Shown here one piece after another: positions 15,941 to 25,754 of a DNA stretch of 64,000 bases. The notes beneath the pieces were generated by a model. That model was given only the letters and a program-made list of their open reading frames with translations, did not search any database and was not told the origin of the DNA. The number at the start of each line of letters is the position of its first letter. Positions within the stretch are counted from its first letter, which is position 1. A program made the translations under genes and the position numbers. This stretch comes from Geomonas diazotrophica. GTDB taxonomy: Bacteria; Desulfobacterota; Desulfuromonadia; Geobacterales; Geobacteraceae. Location: assembly GCF_018919385.1 (NCBI RefSeq), contig NZ_JAHLMF010000006.1:124001-188000 (forward strand), in the 5' to 3' direction.

Positions 15941-16408
15941 TCAGTGGTTGCTCTTGGCAGCCATGGACGAGATGTCCACGACGAAAACCGTGGTTGCGGC
16001 CAGGGTCGCCTCCGGGAACTCGAAACTGTCACCGGGGGCGTACTGAGCCATGATTATACCCAGCGCCTCGCATTTTTCCCGGTAGCCGTCGATCACCCGC
16101 GCGGTGCCGTACCCGACCACGCTGCGGTACTTCATGGTGAAATCGCAGGCCTTGTCCGCGGGCAGGACTGCGCCGTGCTCGACTACCGTGAAGCAGACCC
16201 GGTTGTTCTGCTCCAGAATTTCCAGCTTGCGCCCCGCCTTCGCGCAGTGGAAATACAGGGCGGAGTCCCGGTAACCGTAGTTCAGCGTCACCAGGTAGGG
16301 CTCCCCCTGCGCCGCCATTGCCAGCTGGCAGATGCTCCCCTGTGCCAGGATCTCGTTGGCGGCCCGCGCCGAAAGTTGCCGGTCCTTTCTTCTCATCGTG
16401 TCATCCAT
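15941..16408 (-). CDS. Pyridoxamine 5'-phosphate oxidase-like flavin-binding protein
   Basis: 155 aa with the start at ATG 16408, preceded by AGGAGG at 16414-16419. The fold is the split-barrel flavin-binding type (LAMAAQGEPYLVTLNYGYRDSALYFHCAKAGRKLEIL), as in NimA/PNPOx-like proteins. The conserved YFH..AGRK segment fits a flavin phosphate site. The function is probably a flavin-dependent reductase or flavin/heme sensor. It ends 18 bp before butyrate kinase, so cotranscription is possible. Confidence 0.82.
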   Translation of the reverse strand: MDDTMRRKDRQLSARAANEILAQGSICQLAMAAQGEPYLVTLNYGYRDSALYFHCAKAGRKLEILEQNNRVCFTVVEHGAVLPADKACDFTMKYRSVVGYGTARVIDGYREKCEALGIIMAQYAPGDSFEFPEATLAATTVFVVDISSMAAKSNH

Positions 16409-16570
16409 GTCATCCTCCTGTATTTCCTGTACCCCCATTCATAGCCGCAGGTCAATAAGTTCAATCATATCTCACACAAAGGGGCACATAATGCATCGAA
16501 CGAGAGACGAAGTCTAGGACTTTTAGAACACAGCAGATCCAACTTTCCTACGGCTCATCGAAAATTTTTC

Positions 16571-16597
16571 TTAATCCGCCCGCAATGAGGCCGATAT
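16571..16597 (+). promoter_or_regulatory. Sigma-28 (FliA)-type promoter before cheW
   Basis: A -35-like TTAATCCG (16571-16578), exactly 11 bp, then GCCGATAT (16590-16597), matching seven of eight bases of the sigma-28 -10 consensus GCCGATAA. The -35 match is weaker. It lies about 100 bp upstream of cheW and would tie this cluster to the flagellar regulon. Confidence 0.6.
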
Positions 16598-16694
16598 ATA
16601 CAGATAGTTCAACCGATCCCACCCCGCCTCTGACATTGACCTCCCCAACAGCTAGGGTCACACCAGTATCTTAACAGAAACAGGAGGACGTCCC

Positions 16695-17198
16695 ATGGCA
16701 GTTGAGACCATCACTGAGACAATTCAGTACCTGACCTTCAACCTCGACCAGGAACTGTTCGCGCTCGATATCGGCAAGGTCCGGGAGGTGCTGGATTTCA
16801 CCTCGGTCACCAAGGTGCCCGGGACGCCTGACTTCATGCGGGGGGTGATCAACCTGCGCGGCAGCGTGGTGCCGGTGCTCGACCTGCGCCTGAAGTTCGG
16901 CATGAACGGCACCGAGCAGACCGTAAACACCTGCGTCATCATCACCGAGATTGAACTGGAAGGGGAAACGCTGATCATGGGAGCCATGGCCGACGCGGTC
17001 CAGGAGGTGCTCGACCTCGAGCCGGAGCAGATCGAGCCTCCCCCGCGCATCGGCACCAACCTGAACGTCGACTTCATCAAGGGGATGGGAAAGCACAACG
17101 AACAGTTCATCATCATCCTGGACATCGACCGGATCTTCAGCAGCCACGACCTGGATGCGGTCCAGGAGATGGAGGATGCGGCTGCGGTGAACGCGTAA
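16695..17198 (+). CDS. cheW: Chemotaxis coupling protein CheW (copy 1)
   Basis: 167 aa. A typical CheW fold: QYLTFNLDQELFALDIGKVREVL at the N-terminus, then MRGVINLRGSVVPVLDLR and KGMGKHNEQFIIILDID. ATG 16695 follows CAGGAGGACG. CheW links MCP receptors to the CheA kinase. Directly downstream is an MCP, and a very similar cheW lies at 19571. No complete cheA is present in the window. Confidence 0.95.
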   Translation: MAVETITETIQYLTFNLDQELFALDIGKVREVLDFTSVTKVPGTPDFMRGVINLRGSVVPVLDLRLKFGMNGTEQTVNTCVIITEIELEGETLIMGAMADAVQEVLDLEPEQIEPPPRIGTNLNVDFIKGMGKHNEQFIIILDIDRIFSSHDLDAVQEMEDAAAVNA

Positions 17199-17259
17199 CC
17201 CCGGCAGCACGACCGGCCGCGGCAGCGGCCCTGACACCAACCAAGAAGAGGAGTGAGAC

Positions 17260-19296
17260 ATGAAATGGTTCAATGACATGAAGATCGGCGGGAAGATCCT
17301 GGCGGTCGTAGCGTCGGTACTGCTGCTCGCCACGACACTGGGACTCTTCTCCATCTGGCAGCTGGCACGCCTGAACCAGGACACCGTCGAGGTCACCACA
17401 CAGTGGCTGCCAGGCGTAAACGCCCTGGACGACATGCGCATAGGGATGGGGGACGTGCGCAACACCGAATTCCAGCACGTCCTGGCCACCACGCAGGAAG
17501 AGATGAAAAAATGCGAGAAGACCCTGGAAGAGGAGATCGCCGGCATCAGGAAGGTGACGGCCCAGTACGAGAAGGTGACCGATACCCCGGAGGAGAAAAG
17601 GAGCCTGCAGGAGTTCACCGCCGAGTGGGGCCAGTACCTGGCAGACCACCAGAAGGTCATCGAGTTTTCCCGCCAGAACAAGAAGCAGCAGGCCCTGGCG
17701 CTTTTGCAGGGTGACGGCGCCAAGAGCTTCAACGAGGCGGTGGTTTCCATCGAGAAGGGTGTGGCCATGAACGACAAGGGGGCCGAGGAGGCGGCGCACC
17801 GCGCCACCCGGACCTATGCAAGTTCCCGCTGGATGATCATCGCCGCCCTGGTGGCCGCGGTCCTGATCGGGGCCTTCCTGGCGGTCCTGGTCTCCCGCAT
17901 GATCAGCCGCGCGCTCGGCACCGGGGTCGACATTGCCGAAAAGCTGGCGCGGGGGGACCTCTCCGTCAGCATCCCCGAGACGGGAAAGGACGAGACGGGG
18001 CAGCTTCTTCGGGCCATGCAGACCATGGTGGCGAGCATCAAGGGGCTGGTGGCGGACACCATGGCTCTCTCATCTGCCGCCATGGAAGGGAAACTGGCCA
18101 GCCGCGCGGACGTCTCCCGGCACCAGGGCGCCTATCGCGAGGTAGTGGAAGGGGTGAACGGCACCCTCGACGCGGTGATCGGCCCGCTCAACGTGGCGGC
18201 CGAATATGTGGAGCGCATCTCCAAGGGGAACATGCCCCCCGAGATCACCGAAGAGTACAAGGGTGACTTCAACGAGATCAAGAACAACCTGAACGTGCTG
18301 ATCCGGGCCACCGAAACCATCACCGCCGCCTCCAGGGAGGTGGCCGGCGGCAACCTCACCGTGACCATCACCGAACGTTCCGCCGAAGACGAGCTGATGC
18401 GCTCGCTGGCCAACATGGTCGGCAAGCTGTCCGAGGTGGTCAACGACGTCAAGAACGCGGCGGACAACGTGGCGGCCGGCAGCCAGCAGATGTCCTCCAG
18501 CGCCGAGCAGATGTCCCAGGGCGCCACCGAGCAGGCCGCCGCCGCGGAGGAAGCCTCCTCCTCCATGGAAGAGATGTCCTCCAACATCAGGCAGAACGCG
18601 GACAACGCCCTGCAGACCGAGAAGATAGCGGTAAAATCAGCGACGGACGCGCAGGAGGGGGGCAAGGCGGTGGCTCAGACGGTGACCGCGATGAAGGAGA
18701 TCGCCGGCAAAATCTCGATCATCGAGGAAATCGCGCGCCAGACCAACCTGCTGGCCCTGAACGCTGCCATCGAGGCGGCACGCGCCGGCGAGCACGGCAA
18801 GGGGTTCGCCGTGGTCGCCTCCGAGGTGAGAAAGCTTGCCGAGCGCTCCCAGAAGGCGGCAGCCGAGATCTCGGAGCTCTCCTCCTCCAGCGTGGAAGTG
18901 GCCGAAACCGCCGGCGCCATGCTGTCGACCATGCTCCCGGACATCCAGAGAACGGCCGGGCTGGTACAGGAAATTACCGCGGCGAGCAGGGAACAGGACA
19001 CCGGAGCTGAGCAGATCAACAAGGCGATCCAGCAACTGGACCAGGTGATCCAGCAGAACGCCTCTGCAGCCGAGGAGATGTCCGCCACCGCGGAAGAGCT
19101 CGCCTCGCAGTCCGAACAGCTGCAGCACACCATCAGCTTCTTCAGGGTGGCCCACTCCGCCTCGACGGCGACCGCCCCGCGCAAGGCGGCACCCAAGCCG
19201 GCTAAGAAGGTGGCCGCGCAGGCTCGTCCGCTCACCCGTGCGGCGGGCCATGCCGTCGAACTGGACCTGAGCGACGAGGCCTTCGAGAGCTTTTAG
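17260..19296 (+). CDS. Methyl-accepting chemotaxis protein, 4HB-type sensor
   Basis: 678 aa. TM1 is about 11-31, followed by a periplasmic four-helix-bundle-like domain with [22 protein letters not shown]2 at about 189-212, then HAMP and HAMP-like repeats ([22 protein letters not shown]; a second around 330-400). The conserved MCP hairpin tip [22 protein letters not shown] is intact. It ends in an Ala/Lys/Pro linker and an acidic tail. It is intact, unlike the second MCP at 20398-22106. The ligand is unknown. It follows cheW by 61 bp. Confidence 0.93.
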   Translation: MKWFNDMKIGGKILAVVASVLLLATTLGLFSIWQLARLNQDTVEVTTQWLPGVNALDDMRIGMGDVRNTEFQHVLATTQEEMKKCEKTLEEEIAGIRKVTAQYEKVTDTPEEKRSLQEFTAEWGQYLADHQKVIEFSRQNKKQQALALLQGDGAKSFNEAVVSIEKGVAMNDKGAEEAAHRATRTYASSRWMIIAALVAAVLIGAFLAVLVSRMISRALGTGVDIAEKLARGDLSVSIPETGKDETGQLLRAMQTMVASIKGLVADTMALSSAAMEGKLASRADVSRHQGAYREVVEGVNGTLDAVIGPLNVAAEYVERISKGNMPPEITEEYKGDFNEIKNNLNVLIRATETITAASREVAGGNLTVTITERSAEDELMRSLANMVGKLSEVVNDVKNAADNVAAGSQQMSSSAEQMSQGATEQAAAAEEASSSMEEMSSNIRQNADNALQTEKIAVKSATDAQEGGKAVAQTVTAMKEIAGKISIIEEIARQTNLLALNAAIEAARAGEHGKGFAVVASEVRKLAERSQKAAAEISELSSSSVEVAETAGAMLSTMLPDIQRTAGLVQEITAASREQDTGAEQINKAIQQLDQVIQQNASAAEEMSATAEELASQSEQLQHTISFFRVAHSASTATAPRKAAPKPAKKVAAQARPLTRAAGHAVELDLSDEAFESF

Positions 19297-19311
19297 CAAC
19301 CGATTCCCGCC

Positions 19312-19345
19312 GGCGCAGCGGCATCCTGCCTGGGACCGCTGCGCC
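19312..19345 (+). terminator. Hairpin after the MCP gene, possible terminator
   Basis: 10-bp arms GGCGCAGCGG / CCGCTGCGCC flank a 14-nt loop 16 bp after the stop. A pyrimidine tract follows, but no pure T-run, so termination may be imperfect. Confidence 0.5.
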
Positions 19346-19351
19346 ACCTCC

Positions 19352-19379
19352 TCCCCTCTCCCCTCTCCCCTCTCCCCCC
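19352..19379. repeat. TCCCCTC tandem repeat
   Basis: Four consecutive 7-bp units, the last one altered to TCCCCCC, form a 28-bp polypyrimidine run between the MCP and the second cheW. Confidence 0.6.
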
Positions 19380-19570
19380 GGTCATGGAAGTCCCGGACAG
19401 ATTATAAGTTACTAAGCACGTTTTTTTTGGCTCAACCTGCATGAGAAAGTGTCGATATAGTCAATGGGTTCCGGCTGCACGGCCGCGGGCCCGGTTCGAG
19501 CCAACCCCTTATTTCGTCGTTACTCATAGCGGGGCGCACCGATAGTCAACACTGAGAGAGGAGAGCAAAC

Positions 19571-20065
19571 ATGGCGGTCGAGACAATCACGGAAACCACC
19601 CAGTACCTGACCTTCAAGCTGGAGGACGAGCTTTTCGCCCTGGACATCGGCAAGGTACGGGAAGTGCTGGATTTCACGTCCATCACCAAGGTGCCTCAGA
19701 CACCGGACTACATGCGCGGTGTCATAAACCTGCGCGGCAGCGTGGTCCCGGTGGTGGACCTGCGTCTGAAGTTCGGCATGGCGATGGCGGAGCAGACGGT
19801 CAACACCTGCGTCATCATCGTCGAGGTGGAGCTGGAGGGCGAGAAGGTGGTCATGGGGGCCATGGCCGACGCGGTCCAGGAGGTCATGGACCTGGAGCCG
19901 GACCAGATCGAGCCGCCGCCGCGCATCGGCACCAAGCTGAACACCGACTTCATCAAGGGGATGGGCAAGCACAACGAGCAGTTCATCATCATCCTGGACA
20001 TCGACAAGGTCTTTACCGGCGGCGAACTGGAAATGGTCCAGGAGCTGGAAGGGGCCGCGGCCTAG
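19571..20065 (+). CDS. cheW: Chemotaxis coupling protein CheW (copy 2)
   Basis: 164 aa, nearly identical to the CheW at 16695 over most of its length (same starting MAVETITET, MRGVINLRGSVVPV and KGMGKHNEQFIIILDID). It differs mainly around residues 75-80 and in the last 20 residues. GAGAGGAGAGC precedes ATG 19571. A weak sigma-28-like -10 (GTCGATAT, 19451-19458) is visible about 110 bp upstream. The pair is best explained by a local duplication. Confidence 0.95.
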   Translation: MAVETITETTQYLTFKLEDELFALDIGKVREVLDFTSITKVPQTPDYMRGVINLRGSVVPVVDLRLKFGMAMAEQTVNTCVIIVEVELEGEKVVMGAMADAVQEVMDLEPDQIEPPPRIGTKLNTDFIKGMGKHNEQFIIILDIDKVFTGGELEMVQELEGAAA

Positions 20066-20094
20066 CGGGGTGAAAAGCAGAGAATAACAAAGGG

Positions 20095-20127
20095 GGGCAG
20101 CCGCATCGAGCGGCTGCCCTTTTTTTT
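20095..20127 (+). terminator. Rho-independent terminator after cheW copy 2
   Basis: GGGCAGCCGC, a 5-nt loop and GCGGCTGCCC form a 10-bp stem (20095-20119) followed by eight T. Confidence 0.93.
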
Positions 20128-20185
20128 GCGCGTACTCCAGGCTTTTCTTTTTTCCGTCTCTCCCCCCTCCCACCGAACGCCATGC

Positions 20186-20312
20186 CCCCCCTCTCCCTCC
20201 GAGAGAGGGGCTGGGGGTGAGGGCGCCGCCATCGGCACCGCCATCGGCACCGCTGTCGCTTCTGCCATCTGCCTCGGCCGCCCTTCGGGCACCCTCTCCC
20301 GGGGGGAGGGGA
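20186..20312. repeat. Dispersed GC-rich repeats, two copies
   Basis: One copy at 20186-20226 (CCCTCTCCCTCC, GAGAGAGGGG, then GGGGGTGAGGG). A second half-copy at 20281-20312 begins GCCCTTCGGGCACCCTCTCCC, the same phrase as at 56475-56494. Between them lies a short GCCATCGGCACC/GCCATCGGCACC tandem. Confidence 0.75.
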
Positions 20313-20316
20313 AACG

Positions 20317-20349
20317 TAAAAAAAAGCGCCGTCCCGGAGGACGGCGCTT
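20317..20349 (-). terminator. Rho-independent terminator of the frameshifted MCP gene
   Basis: On the minus strand AAGCGCCGTCC, a 4-nt loop and its complement form an 11-bp stem (20349-20324), followed by a T-run (A-run 20317-20324 on plus). Confidence 0.92.
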
Positions 20350-20397
20350 GATGGCATGGCACCGCAGGCGTCCCTCAGGACGCCGATCAAGTGAAGG

Positions 20398-22106
20398 CTA
20401 GTACTGCTCGAAATCGGCGTCGCTCACGCTCTTGTCGCTCAGGTCGAGGTCGTGTCCCACGACCTTCTTCACCGCTGCATTTGTACCGCCGGGTGTTGCG
20501 GTTTTGGAACGGGTGAACTGCTTGCCGTGCGCCGCGCCGGGCTGGGCGGTGGGCGCCGCCTTGGACACAGAAGCCGCCTTTCTCGTGCGCTCGTCGCCGA
20601 TCTTGAAGAAGGAAACAGCGGTCTGGAGCTGCTCGGCCTGGCTGGACAGCTCTTCGGCGGTCGAGGCCATCTCTTCCGACGCACCCGCGTTGGCCTGGAT
20701 CACCTGGTCCAGCTGCTGGATCGCCTTGTTGATCTGATCCGCCCCGGTATCCTGCTCCTTGCTGGCAGCGCTGATCTCCTGTACCAGTTCGGCGGTCTTC
20801 TGGATGTCCGGAACCATCTTCACGAGCAGGTCCCCCGCCTTGACCGCGACATCCACGCTGCTCGCCGAAAGCTCGCTGATCTCCGCGGCCGCCTTCTGGG
20901 AGCGCTCGGCAAGCTTTCGCACCTCGGATGCGACAACGGCGAACCCCTTGCCGTGCTCCCCCGCCCTGGCCGCCTCGATGGCCGCGTTCAGGGCGAGGAG
21001 GTTGGTCTGGCGTGCGATCTCCTCGATGATGCCGATCTTGCCGGCGATCTCCTTCATGGCGCCTACCGTCTCCTGGACGGCCTGTCCCCCTTCCCGGGCA
21101 TCCTGGGCAGACTTCACCGCGATCTTTTCGGTCTGCATCGCGTTGTCCGCGTTCTGCCGGATGTTGGACGACATCTGCTCCATGGAAGAAGAGGCTTCCT
21201 CGGCGGAGGCCGCCTGCTCGGTGGCCCCCTGCGACATCTCCTCTGCCCCGGAGGAGAGTTGCTGGCTCCCCGCCGCCACGTTGTCCGAGGCGCTCTTCAC
21301 CTCCGCGACGATTCCCTTCAGGCGCGCCACCATGATATTCAGGGCCGCCGCCAGTTGCCCGACCTCGTCCTTCTGGTCGACGCCACTGTCTGGGTAAGAT
21401 CCCCCTCCGCCACGGCGGCCGCAAACTCCACGCCGCGCCTGAGCGGTACGCTGATCATGCGCGAGATGATTATTCCCAGTGCCAGGCCTATCAGGACGCC
21501 TCCCGCCACCAGAGCCGCCATCAGGGTGAGACTCGCCTTGTAGATCCTGGTGGTTTCCACGGACGCATCCTTTGCGTTTTCCTCCTTCAGCCGGGCCAAC
21601 TCCGTCAGTGTGTCGTCTACCGCATTCTGCTTTATGTGCGCCTCTCCGAAGGAAAGAGCCACCGCGGGCGAACTGTCGTTGAGTTTGTCACGCATCCCAA
21701 GCTCGATCACCTTCTGCTGCAGGGCAAACCACTCGTCGTTCGCCGTCTCCAGCTTTTTCAGGATCTGCTTCCCCTTCTCCGAATAAAACAGCGGCCTCGC
21801 TTTGTCCAGCCACTCCTTATAGCCGGCCTTGTATTTGTTTATGTTGGTGACGTACTTCTCCCGCTCCTGCTGATTGGTGGCAAGGAGAAAGTTCTTTTCG
21901 GCCCGCGAGACGTAGATCAGGTTGATGTTGGCCTCCTTGATGTAGGAGACCCCCATCAGTTCCCTCAGGTACATCTCATCTGCCTTCTCGTTGATGGTCC
22001 CCATGTTGCGGATGCCGATGATGCCTACCACGGCGGTTATGACCGATACCGCTACAAACGCCGCAACAAGCTTAGTGCCGACTTTCAGATTGGTGAACCA
22101 TTTCAT
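20398..22106 (-). pseudogene. Methyl-accepting chemotaxis protein, frameshifted in the HAMP domain
   Basis: Two frames together make one MCP. 22106-21339 encodes TM1, a 4HB periplasmic domain, TM2 and the start of HAMP (EGDLTQTV). 21333-20398 encodes the rest of the signalling domain with the full hairpin tip [22 protein letters not shown]. Near 21381-21386 the reading should pass from TQTV into [10 protein letters not shown], but one base is missing. The N-terminal frame then ends within about 15 codons. Either a real one-base deletion or a sequencing error would explain it. The tail (SDADFEQY) and terminator are intact, so the lesion is probably recent. Confidence 0.85.
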
Positions 22107-22364
22107 GTTCGCTCCGTCCTCTGGGTGTGGTTGTCGCTTTGCGAGTCACCCGCTGCGTGTGGGATCCTCGCCGACCGTCCCATGCTTCATCGACAGAAAA
22201 GGCACGCCGTGAATCAGAAAAAGGCCAGGTTCGGGCGGCATTTTGGCCTAGTCGCGGAAGAGGCGACGAGTCGCGGGCGGCGGCGCGGACACGTAAAGAC
22301 GAGGGAGCATGTGAAGAACATCAGAAGAGGGGTGAGGCAGGACAGGCAGGCGTGCGGCCGGCGA

Positions 22365-22998
22365 TCAATCGAGCGGCAGCAGTCCTTCCCTGATGGCGTA
22401 CTTGGTGAGGCCGGCGATGCTGGTGAGGTTCAGTTTTTTCATGAGGTGCATGCGGTGGGTTTCCACCGTCTTGGGACTGATCTGGAGCAGGACGGCGATC
22501 TCCCGGGAGTTCCTCCCCTGGGCCATCAGCACCAGCACCTCCTCCTCGCGCGAGGTGAGCGGCAACCTCCCGGCTGCCGATGCAAGTTCGTGTTCCAGGA
22601 CCCCCTGCACGTGGGATCAGGTAGAAACCGTTGTCAGAAACGATGCGGATGGCTTCGATGATCTCGTCGGACGGGCTGCTTTTGACCAGGAACCCGCGCG
22701 CCCCTGCGTCCAGGGCCTGCCGCACCGAGCGGGCATCGCCGTACATGGAGAGGATCAGCACCTTCATTTCGGGAAAGGCGCTGAGGATGCAGCGGCTCGC
22801 TTCGATGCCGTTGCCGTCGGGCATCATGAGGTCCATGAGGACGATGTCCGGTTGCAGATCGTAGGTGAGCCGCACGGCCTCCATCCCGCTCGCGGCCTGG
22901 GCCACGACTTCGAGTTCGGGGGATTTCTCAAGCATCGCGATCAGGCATTCTCGGATCAGCGTATGGTCGTCGGCAAGGAGGATTTTTGTAGTCCGCAT
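22365..22998 (-). pseudogene. NarL-type response regulator, frameshifted between receiver and HTH
   Basis: The receiver domain (22998 to about 22612; LLADDHTLIRE, phospho-acceptor Asp in VLMDLMMPDG, Lys in FLVKSSPS) and the LuxR HTH (22610-22365; LTSREEEVLVLMAQGRNSREIAVLLQISPKTVETH) are in different frames. The break is just after FYLIP, near 22608-22614, and equals a net gain of one or loss of two bases compared with the intact paralogue at 23122. As written, the receiver frame runs on into unrelated sequence to 22321. A frameshift or sequencing error is inferred. Confidence 0.8.
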
Positions 22999-23121
22999 CG
23001 GTCCCGGTAGTTGCTTTCGCGAGGTGGTTTAAGATCGCAAATGAAAGGCAACTCTAACAAATAGAAACCGGTCTCGATATCAGGGTTTATATGAGGTGAA
23101 GCGGAAATTTTCCTGACCTTG

Positions 23122-23772
23122 TCAATTCTCCAGGCTGGTGACCCCTTCCCGTATGGCGAACTTGGTCAGTTCGGCGATGGAGTACAGCTTCAGCTTCTTC
23201 ATGATCTGCTGACGGTGGGTGTCGACGGTCTTCACGTTGATTTTAAGCAGGAAGGCGATGTTCTTGGCGTTGTTCCCCTCGGCGATCAGCTGCAGTACCT
23301 CCCTTTCCCGCGGGGTCAGCGCCGCATCGCTCTGTCCGAAGGAATCGGGGATCCTCTTTATGTAGTCGTCGATGACCACGCCGATGATGCCGGAGCAGAC
23401 GTAGATCTCGCCCGCCGCCACCGCCCGCACCGCGTGCACCAGCTCGGCGGAGGTGCAGTCCTTGAGCAGGTAGCCGCGCGCCCCCGCCCGGAAGGCCTGG
23501 GCGACGAAGCGCTTGTCCTTGTGCATGGAGAGGATCAGTACCCGCGCCGACGGGCATTCCACGCCGAGCCGCCGGGTCGCCTCGATCCCGTTCATGCCCG
23601 GCATGCTGGTATCCATCAGCACGACTTCGGGCGAGGCCTCCCCGGCAATCTCCAGGGCGGACCGGCCGTTGTCGGCGTCTGCTACCACCATGATGTCCGG
23701 AAATTTCTCCAGCAGGATCCGTATCCCCTCCCGGACTATGCTGTGGTCGTCCACTATCATCACGCGTATCAT
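23122..23772 (-). CDS. NarL/FixJ-family response regulator
   Basis: 216 aa. The receiver has DDH (8-10), phospho-acceptor in VVLMDTSMPG (about Asp54) and Lys in YLLKDCTS. The LuxR-type HTH is LTPREREVLQLIAEGNNAKNIAFLLKINVKTVDTH. It starts 18 bp after the HisKA_3 kinase, so the two form a cognate NarXL-like pair. It resembles the frameshifted regulator at 22365, indicating duplication. Confidence 0.93.
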   Translation of the reverse strand: MIRVMIVDDHSIVREGIRILLEKFPDIMVVADADNGRSALEIAGEASPEVVLMDTSMPGMNGIEATRRLGVECPSARVLILSMHKDKRFVAQAFRAGARGYLLKDCTSAELVHAVRAVAAGEIYVCSGIIGVVIDDYIKRIPDSFGQSDAALTPREREVLQLIAEGNNAKNIAFLLKINVKTVDTHRQQIMKKLKLYSIAELTKFAIREGVTSLEN

Positions 23773-23790
23773 CGCGAACTCCCTGCGTTG

Positions 23791-24864
23791 TTAATGGTCG
23801 GCGTCGGACAGGGGGACGCGGACCGTGACCTCGGTGCCGCCGGGGCCTGAAGAGAACTCCAATTGGCCGCCGAGATGCTGCACCCTTTGCCTGATGTTGA
23901 AGAGGCCGAACCCGGACCTCACCCCACCTTCGTCGGCCTGGGTGGGAAAGCCTCTGCCGTCGTCGGAAACCTTGAGTTCGAGCCGCTGCGACGTTTCGCT
24001 GAGGGTTATGGAGACCTTCCCGGCCCGGGCGTGCTTGACCACGTTCACCAGGAGTTCGCGCGCCACGTGGTAGAGGGCCGCCCCCAGCTCCTCGTGCAGC
24101 GGGGAGCGGAGGTCGCTCTCGACCGTCACCTGCAACTTGTGCTTTGCCTGGAACTGTTCCGCAAGCCAGTCCAGCGCCGCCTCCAACCCCACCTCGTACA
24201 GCAGCGGAGGGCTGATCTGGAAGGTGAGGGTGCGGACTTCCTGGATGGTCCGCTCGAGCAGAAGCTCCAGTTCCCTGACCGTCCGGGTCGCGGCGGCGGG
24301 AAGCTTGAAATCCTGCCGGCAGTCGCTGAGCTTCAACTTGGCCAGGGCCAGGTTCTGCCCGATTTCGTCGTGCAGGTCCGCGGCGATGCGGCGGCGCTCC
24401 TTTTCCTGCGCCAACGACAGCTCGATGGCCAGCGCACTTAGCTGCTCCTGGTTGGCGAGCAGCAGTTCCTGGGCCTGCACCAGCTCGGTAATGTCCCGGG
24501 AGATGCTGAAGATGCCGCTCACACGGCCGTTGGCGTCGAAGAGGGGTCCCTTGGTGGAGAGGAAGACGCAGGGGCGCCCCAGCCGGTCGACGACCCGTTC
24601 CTGCAGGGTCGAACTGGCGGCCGAGGCCATCACCCGGTGGTCGTTTTCGCGCAGGACCTGCACCACTTCATCCGGGAAGAGGTCGCTGTCGTCCAGCCTC
24701 AGGATCTCCTCGGCCGGTTTGCCGTACCACTCGGCCGCCTCGCGGTTGATAAGCAGGTAACGTCCCTCGAGGTCCTTCGCGTAGATCAGATCTGAGGTCC
24801 CGTTCACCACCGCATCCAGCAGTTCCCGGGTTTTCCGCGGCTCGTGCTTCAGGCAGCAAGACAT
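23791..24864 (-). CDS. PAS-domain NarX-like (HisKA_3) histidine kinase
   Basis: 357 aa, no membrane segment. A PAS domain (about 12-130; DLIYAKDLEGRYLLINREAAEWYGKPAEEIL) precedes a HisKA_3 dimerisation domain with phospho-acceptor LHDEIGQ and a HATPase_c domain (ELLVNVVKHA N-box, DDGRGF G1, GFGLFNIRQRV G2). It is intact and cytoplasmic. It starts 2 bp after the DUF2520 gene ends and is followed by the NarL-type regulator, so all three probably share a transcript. The signal is unknown; the PAS could bind a cofactor or small ligand. Confidence 0.92.
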   Translation of the reverse strand: MSCCLKHEPRKTRELLDAVVNGTSDLIYAKDLEGRYLLINREAAEWYGKPAEEILRLDDSDLFPDEVVQVLRENDHRVMASAASSTLQERVVDRLGRPCVFLSTKGPLFDANGRVSGIFSISRDITELVQAQELLLANQEQLSALAIELSLAQEKERRRIAADLHDEIGQNLALAKLKLSDCRQDFKLPAAATRTVRELELLLERTIQEVRTLTFQISPPLLYEVGLEAALDWLAEQFQAKHKLQVTVESDLRSPLHEELGAALYHVARELLVNVVKHARAGKVSITLSETSQRLELKVSDDGRGFPTQADEGGVRSGFGLFNIRQRVQHLGGQLEFSSGPGGTEVTVRVPLSDADH

Positions 24865-24866
24865 GA

Positions 24867-25754
24867 CTACGACGCTCCCGCCCTTCGCGCCGCCAGCAGT
24901 TCCTCGATCGCCGCCAGCCCGGGGGGCGATGCCTGCCCTCGCTCGCGCGACAATTCGAGCGCGACGCTCCCCAGGGCGCGGTAGATGGACGCCAGTTCGC
25001 CGTCGAAGCTCTCCAGTGCATCCAGTTGCCGGGCCACGACTCCCGCGTCGCCGCGGGCGATGGGGCCGGTCAGGGCCCCGGCGGTGCCTACGCGAAAGAC
25101 ATTGTCGACGGTGCCGCGCACCAGCGGCTCCATGACCTGCAGCGCGGTCTCGCGGGGGACCCCCCCCTTCTGGTAGGCCCTGAGCCCCGCCTCCAGCAGG
25201 GAGGTGAGGTAGTTGCAGACCAGCACGGAGCCGGCGTGGTAAACGGTCTTGAAACGGGGGTCTATGCTGAATATTTTCCCGCCGATGCCGCTAAAAAGCG
25301 CTCCCAGGAGTTCCTGCGCCTCCCGGTCCCCCTCGATACCGCACCAGGTCCCGGCGAAATCCCCGACACAGACGGCGGGGTCGGCGAAGCTTTTCACCGG
25401 ATGAACGCTCGCCACCTGCGCCCCCAGAGCCGCGGCGGGTCCCAGCACCTCGCTCCCCAGCGCGCCGCTTAGGTGACACACCGTGGTGTGCCGGTCGAGG
25501 AGCTCGGTGCGGCAGAGCCCCCGGACGCAGCCGGCGATGGCGTCGTCGGGACTGGCCACCAGGTACAGGTCGGCGCGCTCGAGTTCCCCGAAATCGGCGA
25601 CCGGGCGCCCCCCCCCGATGAAATCGGCCGCCGCCTGCGCGCTGGCCGCAGAACGGGTCAGGATGTCCCTGAGTTCCACGGTGCCCGACTGCCGCAGCAG
25701 GCGTCCCACAGTCTTACCCACTGCGCCGCAACCGATGATGCTGAAGGTTTTCAT
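24867..25754 (-). CDS. Rossmann-fold protein with DUF2520 C-terminus
   Basis: 295 aa. An N-terminal NAD(P)-binding motif IGCGAVGKTVGRLL (7-20) is followed by a segment typical of this family (CHLSGALGSEVL, ASVHPVKSFADP). The C-terminal all-helical part (YHAGSVLVCNYLTSLLEAGL, GPIARGD) resembles ketopantoate-reductase-like dimerisation domains. The family is annotated as a putative oxidoreductase or F420-dependent-like dehydrogenase; the substrate is unknown. It heads the signalling operon below it. Confidence 0.85.
   Translation of the reverse strand: MKTFSIIGCGAVGKTVGRLLRQSGTVELRDILTRSAASAQAAADFIGGGRPVADFGELERADLYLVASPDDAIAGCVRGLCRTELLDRHTTVCHLSGALGSEVLGPAAALGAQVASVHPVKSFADPAVCVGDFAGTWCGIEGDREAQELLGALFSGIGGKIFSIDPRFKTVYHAGSVLVCNYLTSLLEAGLRAYQKGGVPRETALQVMEPLVRGTVDNVFRVGTAGALTGPIARGDAGVVARQLDALESFDGELASIYRALGSVALELSRERGQASPPGLAAIEELLAARRAGAS

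Noticed and set aside
19432-19458. Second sigma-28 promoter before cheW copy 2
   Set aside because: The -10 (GTCGATAT) is fair but the -35 (TCAACCTG) does not match; kept only as a remark in the gene entry.
22127-22170. CGCAAAGC on the minus strand near the MCP start, reminiscent of a c-di-GMP-I riboswitch
   Set aside because: The required GGCAAACC half and the stem-loops are missing.
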